From positions 2,113,001 to 2,177,000 of the forward strand of contig NC_037088.1 in NCBI RefSeq assembly GCF_002994745.2: 64,000 nt of DNA, given 5' to 3'. Made by a program: the position numbers and the translations under genes. Origin of the DNA: Rosa chinensis (lineage: Eukaryota > Streptophyta > Magnoliopsida > Rosales > Rosaceae). The notes under the pieces are model-generated. The model did not search any database. It saw nothing but the letters and a program-made list of their open reading frames with translations, and had not been told where the DNA came from. Below, piece after piece: positions 36,899-49,084 of this stretch (the first letter of the stretch is position 1; every line of letters starts with the position of its first letter).

Positions 36899-38587
36899 AT
36901 GGCTATTATATTAACAGATGCACAATACTACCTATTTCTCTACTCCCTCGTATCATTTGTCTCCATCTTGTTGCTGAAACCCCTGTTCAGAAAACCTCCG
37001 ACCAACTCAAAAAAACCACCGCCGAGCCCACCCGGGCTACCTGTGATCGGTCACCTCCATCTCTTAAGCTCGGACCATCAAGCCATATCCTTCCTCAACC
37101 TCTCCACCAAACATGGGCCTCTCCTGGACCTCCGCCTCGGCGGTTCTCGGATGCTCCTCGTTTCCTCAGCCTCCTTCGCCGCCGACGTGTTCAAAACACA
37201 AGATCTCGCCTTCGCAGACCGCCCTGCATTCGCTTTCGCCGATGAACTGCCCTACGGAAACTCTGGATTTTTCGGTGCCGAGTACGGCGACTACTGGAAG
37301 TTCATGAAGAAACTCTGCATGACCGAACTGTTTGCCCCGCGGCAGCTGGAACGGTCACGCGCCAGTAGACAAGCAGAGATCGTCAAGTTCTGTCGTTCGA
37401 TGATCGAAAGTGGTAACAAAAACGAAGTTGTGGATGTTGGGGCTGAGCTGATGAAGATGACCAACAATTCAACGTGCAAGATGGTGATGAGCACCAGCGT
37501 TTCGGAGAAAGGCGACGAGGCTGCCAGGATTAGGGAGATGATGATCAAGACGCTGCAGTTGGCCACGAAGGTGTCGTATGGGGATGTGTTGGGGCCTTTG
37601 AAGAGGTTGGGCTTCTGGCTTTATGGGACTCAGCTTGTGGATGTGTCGTTGAAGTACGATGAGCTTTTGGAGGAGATGTTAAAGGATCATGAAAAGAGAG
37701 AGGACGGAAATGAGAGAGTGGAGGAGGATCTGGATTTGGCCGACTTACTGTTGAAGGTGTATAAGGATGATAAGGCTGAGCTCAAAATTACCAGAACTCA
37801 AATCAAAGCCTTCTTGCTTGTAAGTAGTACCAGTTTACTTTTTAATTTTGTTTCAAGATCAAAGTTGGTAATTTCACCCTCACAAAGTTGTGCAAAGTTT
37901 AACTGTGCTAAACATTGTTCATTGTGCCAGGATCTTTTCATCGGGGGCACTATTTCTTCAACAGAGACAATGCAATGGGCGATAGCCGAGCTCATAAACC
38001 ACCCAGATGTATTCAAGAAGGTGAGAGAAGAGATCAATTCGGTTCTGGGTAATGCCTGCAGATTGGTCGAGGAAACAGACATTCCTAGTCTCCCTTATTT
38101 GCAAGCAGTTGTGAAGGAAGCATTGAGATTATACCCTCCTTCTCCTGTGGTGATAAGGAAAAGCCGCCAAAATTGTAAAATCGAAGGCTTTGATATAAAT
38201 CAAGGAACCATGGTGGCAATCAATGTGTATGCAATTATGAGAGATCCAGAGATATGGGACAATCCCAATGAATTTCGTCCAGAGAGGTTCTTGGCTTCGT
38301 CTAGTGAAGGACATGATAGTGTGGATTATGATCAAAAGGAACAGAACTTCAATTTTGTGGCATTTGGTGGCGGGAGGAGACGTTGCCCCGGCTCTTCAGT
38401 GGCGCTTTTACTGGTGAACACTGCAGTTGCAGCCATGGTTCAATGCTTTGATTGGAAGGTTGGGGAAATAGGAGATGATGATGCTAAGGTTAATGTGCAG
38501 ATTGGAGCAGGCATAAGTTTGCCAATGGCTTCCCCACTTCACTTGCGTCCTATCGTTCACTTCAACCCATTTGCCTCTTCTATGTAA
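36899..38587 (+). CDS. Cytochrome P450, CYP71 clan, paralogue of the copy at 14994
   Basis: Exons 36899-37819 and 37931-38587 give 525 residues. The order matches the first P450: N-terminal anchor, proline hinge PPPSPPGLPVIGHLH, DYWKFMKKLCMTEL, I-helix GGTISS (from about residue 312), KEALR (ExxR), FRPERF, and heme loop FGGGRRRCPG; the shared C-terminus is HFNPFASS. The two proteins look more than half identical. The exon corresponding to the first gene's exons 1 and 2 is uninterrupted here. The 111-bp intron has good GT-AG borders but contains no stop and is a multiple of three, so unspliced RNA would encode a 562-residue variant with 37 inserted residues just before the I-helix. The I-helix lacks the usual acidic residue. 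The substrate is unknown. Confidence 0.9.
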   Translation: MAIILTDAQYYLFLYSLVSFVSILLLKPLFRKPPTNSKKPPPSPPGLPVIGHLHLLSSDHQAISFLNLSTKHGPLLDLRLGGSRMLLVSSASFAADVFKTQDLAFADRPAFAFADELPYGNSGFFGAEYGDYWKFMKKLCMTELFAPRQLERSRASRQAEIVKFCRSMIESGNKNEVVDVGAELMKMTNNSTCKMVMSTSVSEKGDEAARIREMMIKTLQLATKVSYGDVLGPLKRLGFWLYGTQLVDVSLKYDELLEEMLKDHEKREDGNERVEEDLDLADLLLKVYKDDKAELKITRTQIKAFLLVSSTSLLFNFVSRSKLVISPSQSCAKFNCAKHCSLCQDLFIGGTISSTETMQWAIAELINHPDVFKKVREEINSVLGNACRLVEETDIPSLPYLQAVVKEALRLYPPSPVVIRKSRQNCKIEGFDINQGTMVAINVYAIMRDPEIWDNPNEFRPERFLASSSEGHDSVDYDQKEQNFNFVAFGGGRRRCPGSSVALLLVNTAVAAMVQCFDWKVGEIGDDDAKVNVQIGAGISLPMASPLHLRPIVHFNPFASSM

Positions 38588-39525
38588 TTCCTATACCATG
38601 ACTTCTTACTTTCTTAGAAGTGGCCTCTCCGAGCCATTCTGTAGGTTTTGTGGTTAATTGTATTATCATGAAAGAATGAGAATCAGTTTGAAATAGTACA
38701 AGATTGCTTTGAATATCTTTCTTCTCTGCCTTGTATGCGAGTAATACAGATGAGGAAGAGAATTGCATCAAGTGGCTACAAGTACTAACTAAGCTAACAA
38801 GCAGAAGGCCTTAATTAGAAAAGCCAACCGAAAACAAAGCAAGAGCAAATTCACAAGCACACATAAAAGGCAAACATGCCATCATCTATTGGCCAAATCC
38901 TCATTACAAATCCTCCTTGCAAAGCTTAAGACCTCTTAAATAAGAATCACAACTAGCTGATAACACACCAACATAGAATGTTGTAATCAATTACATCAAA
39001 AGAAGTTCATCCAAAAACATAACCAAACACGATAAAAACTTCTTCCACCACGAAACTCAAGCTGATTTTCTCACAAGGCCCTTTTCGTTTGGTCTGGTTT
39101 CATGTTTTTAGATCAGTGTGTACTTAACTGTAGTTGAAAGAAATCTCTACTATTCCAGCTACAAATTGCTGCTATAATCGTGAAAATGTCTGAGAAATTA
39201 ACTACAGGTAGACAAGGTATGAAGGTAAAAAAAACTACAGTCAAGTACATGTCAATTTTATCACATCAAAGTATGTTTGAGCCCCAGATTTCTATGCTGA
39301 TCAACTACCAAGAGCTTTTTACAAGAGGGGAAAGCTGATTTACTTGTATAGCCTGAGCTGTATTACAAATGTCCCCTGAAAAATGAGAAAATGAAACCAT
39401 GTCAAACAATGACAAACATGAAAGTTGGAACGTATGTAAAGGAATTCAACAGAAGAGGGTTAAGAACATTACTTGATCCGTAATCAGCAGAAACCCACGT
39501 TACAGTAGGTTAAAGGCCAAAAAGC
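38588..39525. other. Convergent spacer between P450 and Rab genes
   Basis: Holds the 3' regions of two convergent genes. No coding frame or repeat stands out. Confidence 0.4.
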
Positions 39526-41134
39526 CTATGAAGAGAAGCAACAGCCAGATTTTGCTTCAGGCAGAGGATCTTGTGTAGGGACAATAAGTGTAGTACCCTT
39601 GAGAAGTGAGGAATTCCCTCCAGACTCTGTTTCATCATTGGCAATGAGGGACTTCTTGCCAACTACTCGATAAATTTCTGTTAGGACTGTGACAAATGCA
39701 GATTCAACATTAGTAGCTTCAAGAGCTGATGCCTCCATAAAGAAGAGGTTCTCCCTCTGGGCAAAATCTTTTGCATCCTCAGATGGTACAGCTCGCAGCG
39801 TCCCCAGGTCAGATTTGTTACCAACAAGCATGACGACAATATTGCTGTCAGCATGTCCCCTCAGTTCCTCTAACCACCTTGTTACATGATCAAATGACTG
39901 AGGCTTCGTAATGTCATAGACCAGCATTGCCCCCACTGAACCCCTATAGTATGCACTTGTCACAGCCCTGTATCTGAGATCATAACCAGAAGTATAAACA
40001 GAACAGCAATACATGCAGATGAAGATCAACTTCATGACAAAGAAGAAGATTAACAGAAACTTCAAGTTTTACATAATGGATACAAATATCAGGATAAGTT
40101 GTACAACAAACAGTAAGAAATAATATGAACTGTTAGTGCTTAATGGTAGAAAATATACTCTTACGCTTCAACTTATCTTAAAGTTTAAGTATTAGTAAAT
40201 CCCAAGTCAGTGACCTCTGCTTAATTGGCTCACCTCATTGAACAGCATCCCTTATCATGATTTAGTAACCACAAAATGAATATCAAATTCTATTGTGGTA
40301 AATAAAATGCATTATCATGGATTGGCTCCCCTCTATAGCAAATTAGCAATACAGTACATAAATTTCGATCATGACTTAAAAACAAACAAAAAATGATTTT
40401 GTAACACAGATGGGATGTCTTAATGGGTGGCATGTTGCAATTTCATGTACTACAGCTAGCAAGATCTTAAATCCACCCTGATTTGAATCAATTCTTCTGA
40501 GTTCATTATGAGGAGACATTAGAAAGCTGGAATGAGTCATTTTTTCCAAGGAAAAAAAGAAGAATAGAATGATATTGCAATGCACTGAACAAAATCAGAA
40601 CATTTGGAAAGAAAGCAGTGATGAAACACAACCAGCTGACTCCAACATTAGTCACGGAAAGCCCCTAAAAACAAATAGAAACAATTATGCCAAAGCTATA
40701 AACTTGAGAGTTCCAACAAAGAAGATCTTTAACAGATACATTGCAGCAAATTCAAGCATAAAACATCACCAAACTTTCTTGGATTTGGACGAAATCATAG
40801 ACAATAGGCAACTTGCTTCATCTGGCAGTTGAAGCATTGAGTTTCTACTTAACGGACATGTAGTTTCGCTTTTGATTCCATTCGGTGGTTTCCACAACAC
40901 CATAGGGAATTTCGATTAATGGATGAGTGTTTGAGGAGATTGTATTCAAAGAGATAGCAATATTATGGCAGTTTCCACAACTTGTTCATCTAGATTGGTA
41001 TTTAAAATCCAATGTCTCATCCCCGGAAGGTTTACTTGAGTTCATATAAATCGGGGGTCTGTTTGGATCAAAGGGTTCAGCGATTTCATGCACATCAACA
41101 AACCAACATCCTAAAATCCGAAAACAAGAGAATA

Positions 41135-41171
<37 letters not shown>

Positions 41172-41432
41172 ATGATCGCCAAATGGCTGAGATGAAAGCG
41201 TGTACCTTTCTTGGCCAGCAGTATCCCAAATCTGGGCCTTGATGGTTTTGTGGTCGATCAGAAGCGTCTTGGTCTGGAACTCAACCCCAATGGTTGCTTT
41301 GGACTCCAAACTGAACTCATTCCGAGCAAAGCGAGCCAAGAGCTGAGACTTACCCACCGCTGAGTCTCCGATCAACACCACCTTGAACACGTAGTCGATC
41401 TTCTGATTGAAACTACTCTGCAAATTCGACAT
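39526..41432 (-). CDS. RABA4-type Rab GTPase
   Basis: Two exons (41432-41206 and 39973-39526) give 224 residues. Nucleotide-binding motifs: P-loop GDSAVGKS (22-29), switch I ATIGVEF, WDTAGQE in G3 spanning the exon junction, GNKSDL (G4) and ASAL (G5). The C-terminus GCCFSS gives the cysteines for geranylgeranylation. The sequence [20 protein letters not shown] and the KKSL ... GNSSLLKGT tail fit the plant RABA4 group (RAB11-related), which directs vesicles from the trans-Golgi/recycling endosome to sites of polar growth. The single intron (1.23 kb) at the GQER/YRAV junction is the usual RABA position. It carries a (TA)n run at about 41137-41169. The assignment to RABA4 rather than another RABA is moderately sure. 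Confidence 0.93.
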
Positions 41433-42389
41433 GGCTTTCTCCGAATGATCATACAAAAACCAAAACAGGGGAGCCCCGAGTGAAAGACCGATCTGCCTAT
41501 ATGGGACGAAGACGATGATCAAATGGGTGTCATTATCGGCTTCGAATTTAGTGAAAATTCAAAGTCTTGCTTGCGAGAGTTTTCGCTTTGGGTTTGGATT
41601 TTGGAAATGTTGGGAAATGTTGGTTTTTGGACGCGTAGGATCAAGAAGAGCCGATGCGAATTATGTATTTGGGTTCAAAATGAATGGGTGAGCCCATGGA
41701 CAATTCTTTTTTCGTTTTAGATTTTTTTTTAAATGAACTAAGTTCAAAATTCATTTGAAGTCTTTTTTGGGTTCAATGTTTTTCGACATGTTTTTTTTTG
41801 GGTTCATTGTTTACATATGTATTTTGTATCAGATAATTATATTAAGTTGTAATTAAATGATAACTGAAACACAGGTGTCGTGCTATATTATACTATATAG
41901 AGTTTATTACATTTTGGTAATTGTTCGATGAAATGAGATATCCTTAAAAAACACTTGACAATATATCTCGAAAATTTTGAATAGAGGTACTTGTTGATCA
42001 AGCTATAACCACTTCACCATGAGATGTATCATAGTGACCTCGATAATCTAACTAACTTAATAAGATTTCATGTCATGTATATTGAGATTAAGATATGTAT
42101 GATAGATGAATAGAATTGCATTATAACTAGAACTAAGGTTTGCAAATGTATCTTGATTAAAATCACACGTACTTTTATTGGGTACCTCTGACATGTTTGA
42201 CACCTCATGGCTTTGTGAAAATTTTCTTAAAGTTAATCTAAAATGTGATTCTAAAAAAAAAAATAAGATAGATTATTTGGTTAATCAATTCCACTTTCTG
42301 TTGAGTTAGAACCTAAGAGATTACGCACCTATGGTAATACTACTGATCTGTAAAAAATTGATGATTAAATTTTATTGATGAAAAATATA
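41433..42389. other. Spacer upstream of the Rab gene
   Basis: The Rab 5' leader and promoter, then AT-rich sequence. No gene seen. Confidence 0.4.
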
Positions 42390-43310
42390 GGGTGCGGCTA
42401 TTGCCATCATATCATCTACTTAGTTCACCCTACAACTCTTGACCATTTACCTAATTTGGGCCCAACAAATACTCACTTACTCCACTAAAAGATTTGTATG
42501 TCCACTTACCCAATTTAAATGTAAAAAGATAATTTTGCCCTTTAAATAATTAAAAAGTCAATGGAGACTTCGTGGAAATTCTGTCACCGACCGCCGAAAT
42601 CCGATCACCGGTTGCCGAAGGTTTCCAAAAAGGTCGCCGGAGACTTTTATTATACCCCTCAATACATTTTTATAAAGTTTATTGGGGGCAATAAAATGTT
42701 TATTGGGTATTATTGGGAGGGGGGGCAATAAAACAGGACGCCGGACTTCCGTCACCTATCCGGAGGTTACCGGAAGTTCACAAAGAGGTCATTGGAGATT
42801 TTTATTACCCCCCAATAAATTTTTTATTAGGGACAATAAATTTTTTATTAGGGCCAATAAAAAGTTTATTAAGGGACAATAAAGTTTATTGGGTATTATT
42901 GGGGGGTAATAAAAAGTTTATTTGGGGGGCAATAAAACCGGACATCGGTCGCTAGATTTCAGCCGCCGGTGACCGGATTCCACCAATCGAAGCCCGATGA
43001 AGTCTCTCTCTTTAAGTGACAAAGGGAGAGAGGGCAAAATTATCCCAAAAATAAACAAAAATTAATTAAAATAACTTAATTGGTATTAGGGCCGAAAGTA
43101 TTCCACCGATCGAAGCCCAATGAAGTCTCTCTCTTTAAGTGACAAAAGGAGAGAGAGCAAAATTATCCCAAAAATTAATAAAAATAACTTAATAGGGTAT
43201 TATGGCAAAAAGTATGTAATTTATTGGGTAAGTGGGCAATCTTATAAGACATTTGGGTAAATGAGATTAGTGTAGCTCAAATTTTGGTAAATTGACATTT
43301 TCCCAAAATA
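42390..43310. mobile_element. TIR-like repeat, copy B
   Basis: Shares with copies A and C the CCACTTACCC edge and its inverse GGGTAAGTGGG (about 42505 and 43228), the TGGAGACTTCG / GTCACCG / CCGGTT block (42563-42615), and many short GGGGCAATAAA / TTTATTGGGG units between 42650 and 42950. Here the palindromic core has drifted to AATAAA-rich versions. Near the right side an 80-bp segment is duplicated in tandem (CACCGATCGAAGCCCAATGA-type at about 42981 and 43101). It has no coding capacity. Boundaries are uncertain. Confidence 0.55.
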
Positions 43311-43649
43311 AAACTGAATATTTCTATTATACCCTTTTAAAAAAATTCTGAAAAGAATAACAAATCATAAGAAAATAAAATCCAAAAGTTAGATTCACCA
43401 ACATCCGCCATTGTTTTGCTGCCATCACTGCCTTGTTCTTTTTTCTTCTTTTATTGTTTCTTTTTGTTGTTATTTATGTGGCTTTTCATTCCAAAACTGA
43501 TGATCTCTAGAGCTCATTTACCTTTCTTCAGTACTAATCGATTCCTCATTAGTTATCCATACTTATTATTCCTTCAGTAAATTATGAAGAGCAATCTGAA
43601 AATTGTTTTAGGAAAAGTGAAATTGGGATGCAGAGAGAACATCAAAGAG

Positions 43650-45500
43650 AATTAGAAGAATGAGTTATGCTTTCATTGATAATAGGGGCCTCTTTATATA
43701 GAGGATTACAAGCATAGAATCAGAGTCTTACAATGAAACTGAATAGTATAATGATTAGGATATCTCCGAGAATATCTTCGAGAATATCTGTAAGACTAAC
43801 CATATTACAACTCAGACAAGTAACTATAGTTTGGGCCAGATATACACAATCTAAGTATCCATAAACATTCCCCTTTGTGTCGCGCAAACATGATGCTCCT
43901 CTCTTTACCTCGTCAAAAACCTTATCGAGTAACAAAAATACAGTGGGACAAAAATAACCTCGGTCGAAGGAGAAAAAGAGTACAACACACCCTTCACGTT
44001 TCAAGACCATACAGGTCTACATCTCCCCCCTGATGACTAAGGTCATATGAGTTCGGATAACTTCCTCGAACGATGCTACCAACATGTTTCTCAAAAGTGA
44101 ATTTAGTCAATGACTTAGTGAACAAGTCTGCCACACTGTCCTCAGATTGAACCTAGTTCACTATGATCTTGAGGAAAGTCTGTCGTTGCTGATTATGCTT
44201 TGTGTTGTCGCCTTTGATGTAGCCTTGCTTCATTTGTCCAAAGCAATCAGTATTATCCTAAAAAATGCTCATAGTCTCATCTTGTGGTAGATTTCAAACC
44301 ACAATTACTTCGAACATGCGTATGCATAATTATGGATCCAATCCATATACATTCATGAACCGCTTCGTGAAGAGCGACAATCTCTGCATGGTTCGAACAT
44401 ATAGCGACTAAGGTCTGTTTTGTAGACTTCCAAGATATCGCGGTCCTACCTATAGTGAACACATAACTAATTTGGGAATGACCTTTGTCTGGGTCAAAGA
44501 GATACCCAGTATCAGCAAAACCTTCCAAAACACTAATGTCATTTTGGGATGGAGATAAAGGACGCAAGCCAGTGTTGGCGGCATTCCTGGTGTGTGATGA
44601 GTCCGAATCCATCATCTCTCTATAGGGATAGAACAAGCCCATATCAATCGTACATCTCTAGTATCGAAATATATCTTTTACACCAATCCAATAGCGTCGT
44701 GTGCATTGAGATGTCCGGTCTTGTGCATTGAGCTAAGTACAATGATGCGCCTATTGCACTCAAGTAGGGCGCTTCTGCCTCTAGCACATCTTTGGCATCA
44801 TCCTTCAAACGAAGAGGACCCTTTGTAGGATCAAGACTACAGACAATCATGGCGTGCTTGAAGGCTTGACCTTGTCAAAATGCCTAAGCATCCATCAACA
44901 TGATGCTTAATTTCCAAACCGAGACATAATCATGTTCTCCCAAGACCATTTCATCTCAAACTCGGATTTCAAGTGTTCATCGGTATCCTTTAACTCTTTA
45001 AGGGCTTCCAATGAAGATCATGTCACCAACATGAACTGCGATAAAATTCAGAACTTGTCATAGAAACGCGAGAGCATTCACATATCCCTTCCCAACCAAG
45101 TAGTCACTTTACTGAGTGTTTCAACCTCATTGCAAACACGCTCCGTGGTCTAGAGTCACTTGACTTGGGTAAATGAAGTTCACCATGAACCTTCATGTAT
45201 ATTCCGTATCTAGATCCCCATAGATATACATAGTGACCACATTTGTAAGCTGCATGTTTAGTTATTTGGAAACTACCAAACTGACAAGGTAGTGGAGTGC
45301 AATGACATTCATTATGAGAGAATATACCTCATCGTAGTTGATTCTAAGGTATTTTGTGAGAAGCCTTGCACCATAAGGCGAGATTACTATCTCTTTTTCT
45401 CATCACGCTTTCTAACGAATACCCATTATATAATAACCACATCCAACGGTCTGTTTTCCCATTTTCTTTGAATTGATAGAGGTTGCTCCTTGGAATGTAT
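43650..45500 (-). mobile_element. Second decayed Ty1/copia element with 3' LTR
   Basis: The minus strand holds an RT start (WVFVRKR-like near 45420), fragments of RT with many breaks, then at 44850-44277 the RT tail and RNase H (YLSAIGASLYLAQCTRPDIS, TAISWKSTKQTLVA, NHAEIVALHEAVHECIW). A polypurine run GGGGGGAG at about 44027 (minus strand) is followed by TGTAGACC, the probable start of the 3' LTR running to roughly 43650. No 5' LTR is found. It is heavily degenerate and older than the 24-29 kb element. Confidence 0.82.
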
Positions 45501-45549
45501 GATATATAAATATAGATTTTTTAAAAAAAATTAGTTTATTTAAATATTT

Positions 45550-45740
45550 ATTATAAATAAAGCCCACAAGGCCCGTCCCGAAAAAGCCCGCAAGGTCCGG
45601 CCAGAAAAAGTCTGCAAGGCCCGCTTTATCTGTACGGGATTGGATCCTTCGATTTACAATAAAGCCCGGCCCGGCCCCACCCGCAATTATTTAAAAATAT
45701 AGTAAGGCCCGGCCCGGCCCGTTGACGAGGCCTAGGTTGG
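45550..45740. repeat. Cluster of GCCCGGCCC-type repeats
   Basis: Repeated short motifs (AAAGCCCGCAAGGYCCGGCC, GGCCCGGCCC) in an otherwise AT-rich background. This is typical of the subterminal region of an unidentified dispersed element. Confidence 0.6.
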
Positions 45741-46985
45741 CGAAAAATTGTATAAGACCACTACTTTAAAATTATTCATGTTTATGCTTTTAAAATTATG
45801 ATTAAAATATCATAGACTTCTTCACAATTAAAAACCGTTAAGATATTCACAATCATAAAGATACCCTAAACCCATTTTTATTTTTACAAACACATTTTTA
45901 TTTTTATAAATGACATATTGAAGGATTAGAAAGAAGAAGAAAATTAAAAAATTAAAAATAAAGAAGCGGGACGTTTTGGTTTCATTTACCGCAGGGGGGA
46001 GGGAAAAAAAAAGAAGAAGAAGCGCTAATCTAAAAAGGAAAATAATTAGAGATAAAACCTAAAAGAAACAAAACTCAATTCTTTCTCTCACGGCGACCTC
46101 GTCCTTCATAATACGTCTTTGAGCCTCCCTCTCTACATCTCCCATCTTTGAAGCTCTCATCTCTGCAGGTAAGACTATATTCATCTTTCTTCCTCCTTAT
46201 ACATCATTATTGTATAGTTTGATTAACAAAAATCTTATTTTCAAGAACATAACAGAACAAAGTTTTCGATCGAAGTCATGGGTTCGAGTCACCATGAGGG
46301 CAGGAGTGAAACCCTTTGATCCTCTTTTATTAAAATTGAAAAAAGAAAATGAAAAAAAAAAAAAAAAAAAAGGTTTCGATCGAATTGGGATTGAGAAGTT
46401 ATTTGGGTCTGGGTTGCCAAATTTGTTTGGTTCGGTTATAGGGCTATTTCCAAAGGTGCAGAGTTACTACATCAAGAGGGTGCCAGGGAAGCCTTTATCT
46501 CTAACTAACAGTTGAAATCTAGAACCAAAATCAAAAGTGTGAGAAACTGGGCTCTAATTCTTACCTTAGGCATAAATTAATTATCGTGTTTTTTCCCTTT
46601 TACTTGCCAGAATAATCAGTCATCGATTTCTAGGTTGACTTTACGTACTAACCTCAACTCTTATATATGTGTTTCTGTCTTGCATAAAATTTTAGGTTGT
46701 GCACAATGATCTATGCACATTGGATGGTTTGCATGAAGTAGAATTGTTGTTACCATTTGTGGAAGATACTGTAGAATTGTTGTTACCATCGGATGGTTTG
46801 CATGAAGTAGATACGCTTTCGTGTAGCAACTACTGATCTGCCATGCCCAAATGGATCCCGTTCTACTTCAGGTAATTTTTCAATTTTTGTTTTGCTACAA
46901 CAATATTTACAGAAAGTTAGATTTAACTTATTGATTTGATTCATATTGATTAATTTAACATGTGTGTGTAATAACAGGTAGTGTA

Positions 46986-48834
46986 ATGAGTAAACGCTCT
47001 CGTGTGCAAACTACTGATCAGCCATGCGAAAATTCTGTAGAAGATGCACTTAATTTTGCTATTGGTACCACTATAGAACGAACTACTACGGGTAAGTTAG
47101 TTTTGCAATCTTCTTGAATTCAATTTTTATCACTTTAATTATTTATGTACTAAGAAGTGTAGAGAAAAGAGAGCGGAATGTAATTTTGTTTTCATGAATT
47201 GCAAATTAGAAGGTTATACCTAAATTATATGTATAATGACAGGAATCAGAATTAGTTCACGTCTTCAGCATCAAACTGCAAATAATCAGCTATTGATAAA
47301 TGTTACGACTGATGAGCGAAATGATAATGTGATGTCAGCCAGTAATCAAGAGCCTCCTACAGGTATATACAATATTATATATATTGTTATATTTTGAAAA
47401 CTAAATATATGTGTGTACTTCATTAATTAAGAATTATGTTAAAGGTCCAACAAAAAAGGTCCGAGGAAAGACAAGAGGAGTGAATGCAGATAAGGTGTTT
47501 TCTCAATTGAATGCTAAAATACCTGTCGCTCTGACTGAACAAAATGGCAGACCTACAGACCCATATGCTGAAATGTTGGCCAATGAAATTGGTTTCACAG
47601 TTCGAAACCATGCCCCACTAAATGTGGAAAAATGGAAGAAAATTTCGAAAACTGAAGTTGATAAGTTGATTAAAAGAATAACGGTGAGTGATGGTTTGTT
47701 TTTCTAAAATGTAAGTTTACATTGATTGCTTTAATTAATATTTTGTTTGACATGAAATTATTTATATGTAGAACAAGTTTGACATTGACATGTCTCTTCC
47801 TTGGGTCGAGAGATATGTAATTACAACATGTCAGACTATATTTTGTAATATTTGTTATAAGTTGAAAAAATATTTTGAGAAATTTTCAACAATTGAGGAA
47901 GTAATTGAAAACAAACACGATGATGTCAAGACTCAGGAAGAATGGGAGTTTCTCTGTGCTCGTTTTTCTAGTGAAAAGTTTCAGGTACAATATTGTTTTT
48001 TTTTTTTTACTATTTTTCAACACAGTTTACTTTTTTGTTATATTAGTTTTCTTTTTCATTCAGATTCCAACTAACTGTTTGATATTTCATAATAATTTTC
48101 AGATTCGTTCAGAGAAGAATGCTATAAATAGGTTAAAGTTGACACTTCACCACAAAGCTGGGTCAAAGTCATTTATGTCTCACCAAGAGCAAATTGTAAG
48201 ATACTTATAAATTTTATTAATAAATTTATAGCTTCAATATGTATTTGTAGATGTTAAAAGAATGTGTTTGAACGTAATAGGCAGCACAGACTGGAGAGAT
48301 GCAAGGTGCAATTGATCGCTTTGAAACAGAGTACAAAAGCACTAAAAAAGGTTGGGACTTGGGAGCAAAAGCAAAGTGGTTAAGTAGCTTGTTAACGATG
48401 CATACATATGGACAAAAACTCTATAATGTATATATGTTGACCATGACTATAGGTGAAATTATCTAATTGTATATATTTTTTATTTGTAGGATGAAATGAT
48501 TAAGATGCGAACTGAGACAACTCAACCTGATGGAACTCGGACAATAACAGATGATGAAATTTATGCAAAAGTCCTCGGAGTCAAATCAAGCTACATCAAG
48601 GGTTGTGGTTTTGGCCCTAGACCTCCACCATTAAGGGTCTCTCATTTGTCGATAAATGCATTGTCTGAAAAGAACAAAGAGTTGCAAGAACAGTTTCAGG
48701 AGACCCAACACCTTGTAGGGACTCAACAACAAAAGATTGATGCACAAAATGAGGTGATCCAAAGATTGGAGGAGCAAGCCAAAAAGTTTGAGGAGTTTAT
48801 GGCTAACTTTTCCAGGCAACATCCATCAAGTTAG
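46986..48834 (+). pseudogene. En/Spm (CACTA)-associated plant transposase-family protein, probably broken
   Basis: Exons 46986-47091, 47243-47362, 47445-47683, 47772-47984, 48103-48195, 48281-about 48380 and 48490-48834 encode a protein matching the plant Ptta/En/Spm transposase-associated family (PF03004 type). It has KVRGKTRGVNADK, VRNHAPLNVEKWKKIS, EWEFLCARFSSEKFQ, RLKLTLHHKAGSKSF and a C-terminal SYIKGCGFGPRPPP followed by a coiled coil (about 48655-48800). The first five junctions keep frame. Between the exon ending AKAKW and the one starting DEMIKM no GT donor keeps phase, so the copy is likely defective or uses an unseen exon. The main TNP2-like transposase is not present. A short segment near 46815 duplicates the start region (ACGCTTTCGTGTAGCAACTA), a possible exon duplication. 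Confidence 0.7.
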
Positions 48835-49084
48835 TATCTTTATTAGAGAACTTAAACATGGAGAAATGATTTTTAGATCATCTTGATTTTGTTATTGGTT
48901 TTAGACTATTTTTGTTACTCCTTATGTTAGAGAACACTTTGATTGTTATTTTCGTTTTATTATTATGAGATTTATTATTGGTTTGACTATTTCAATTAGT
49001 TTTATATATTTTGATGTAATATGCATGGTAGAGAACAATCGGTGACAAAACCATCTGTATTGTCAACATTTTCCTCGTAACAAG

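Noticed and set aside
46210..46515. 101-codon frame with a lysine run
   Set aside because: The lysines come from a poly-A tract; no homology seen, and the TTCGAGTC motif nearby is not part of a full tRNA or SINE promoter pair.
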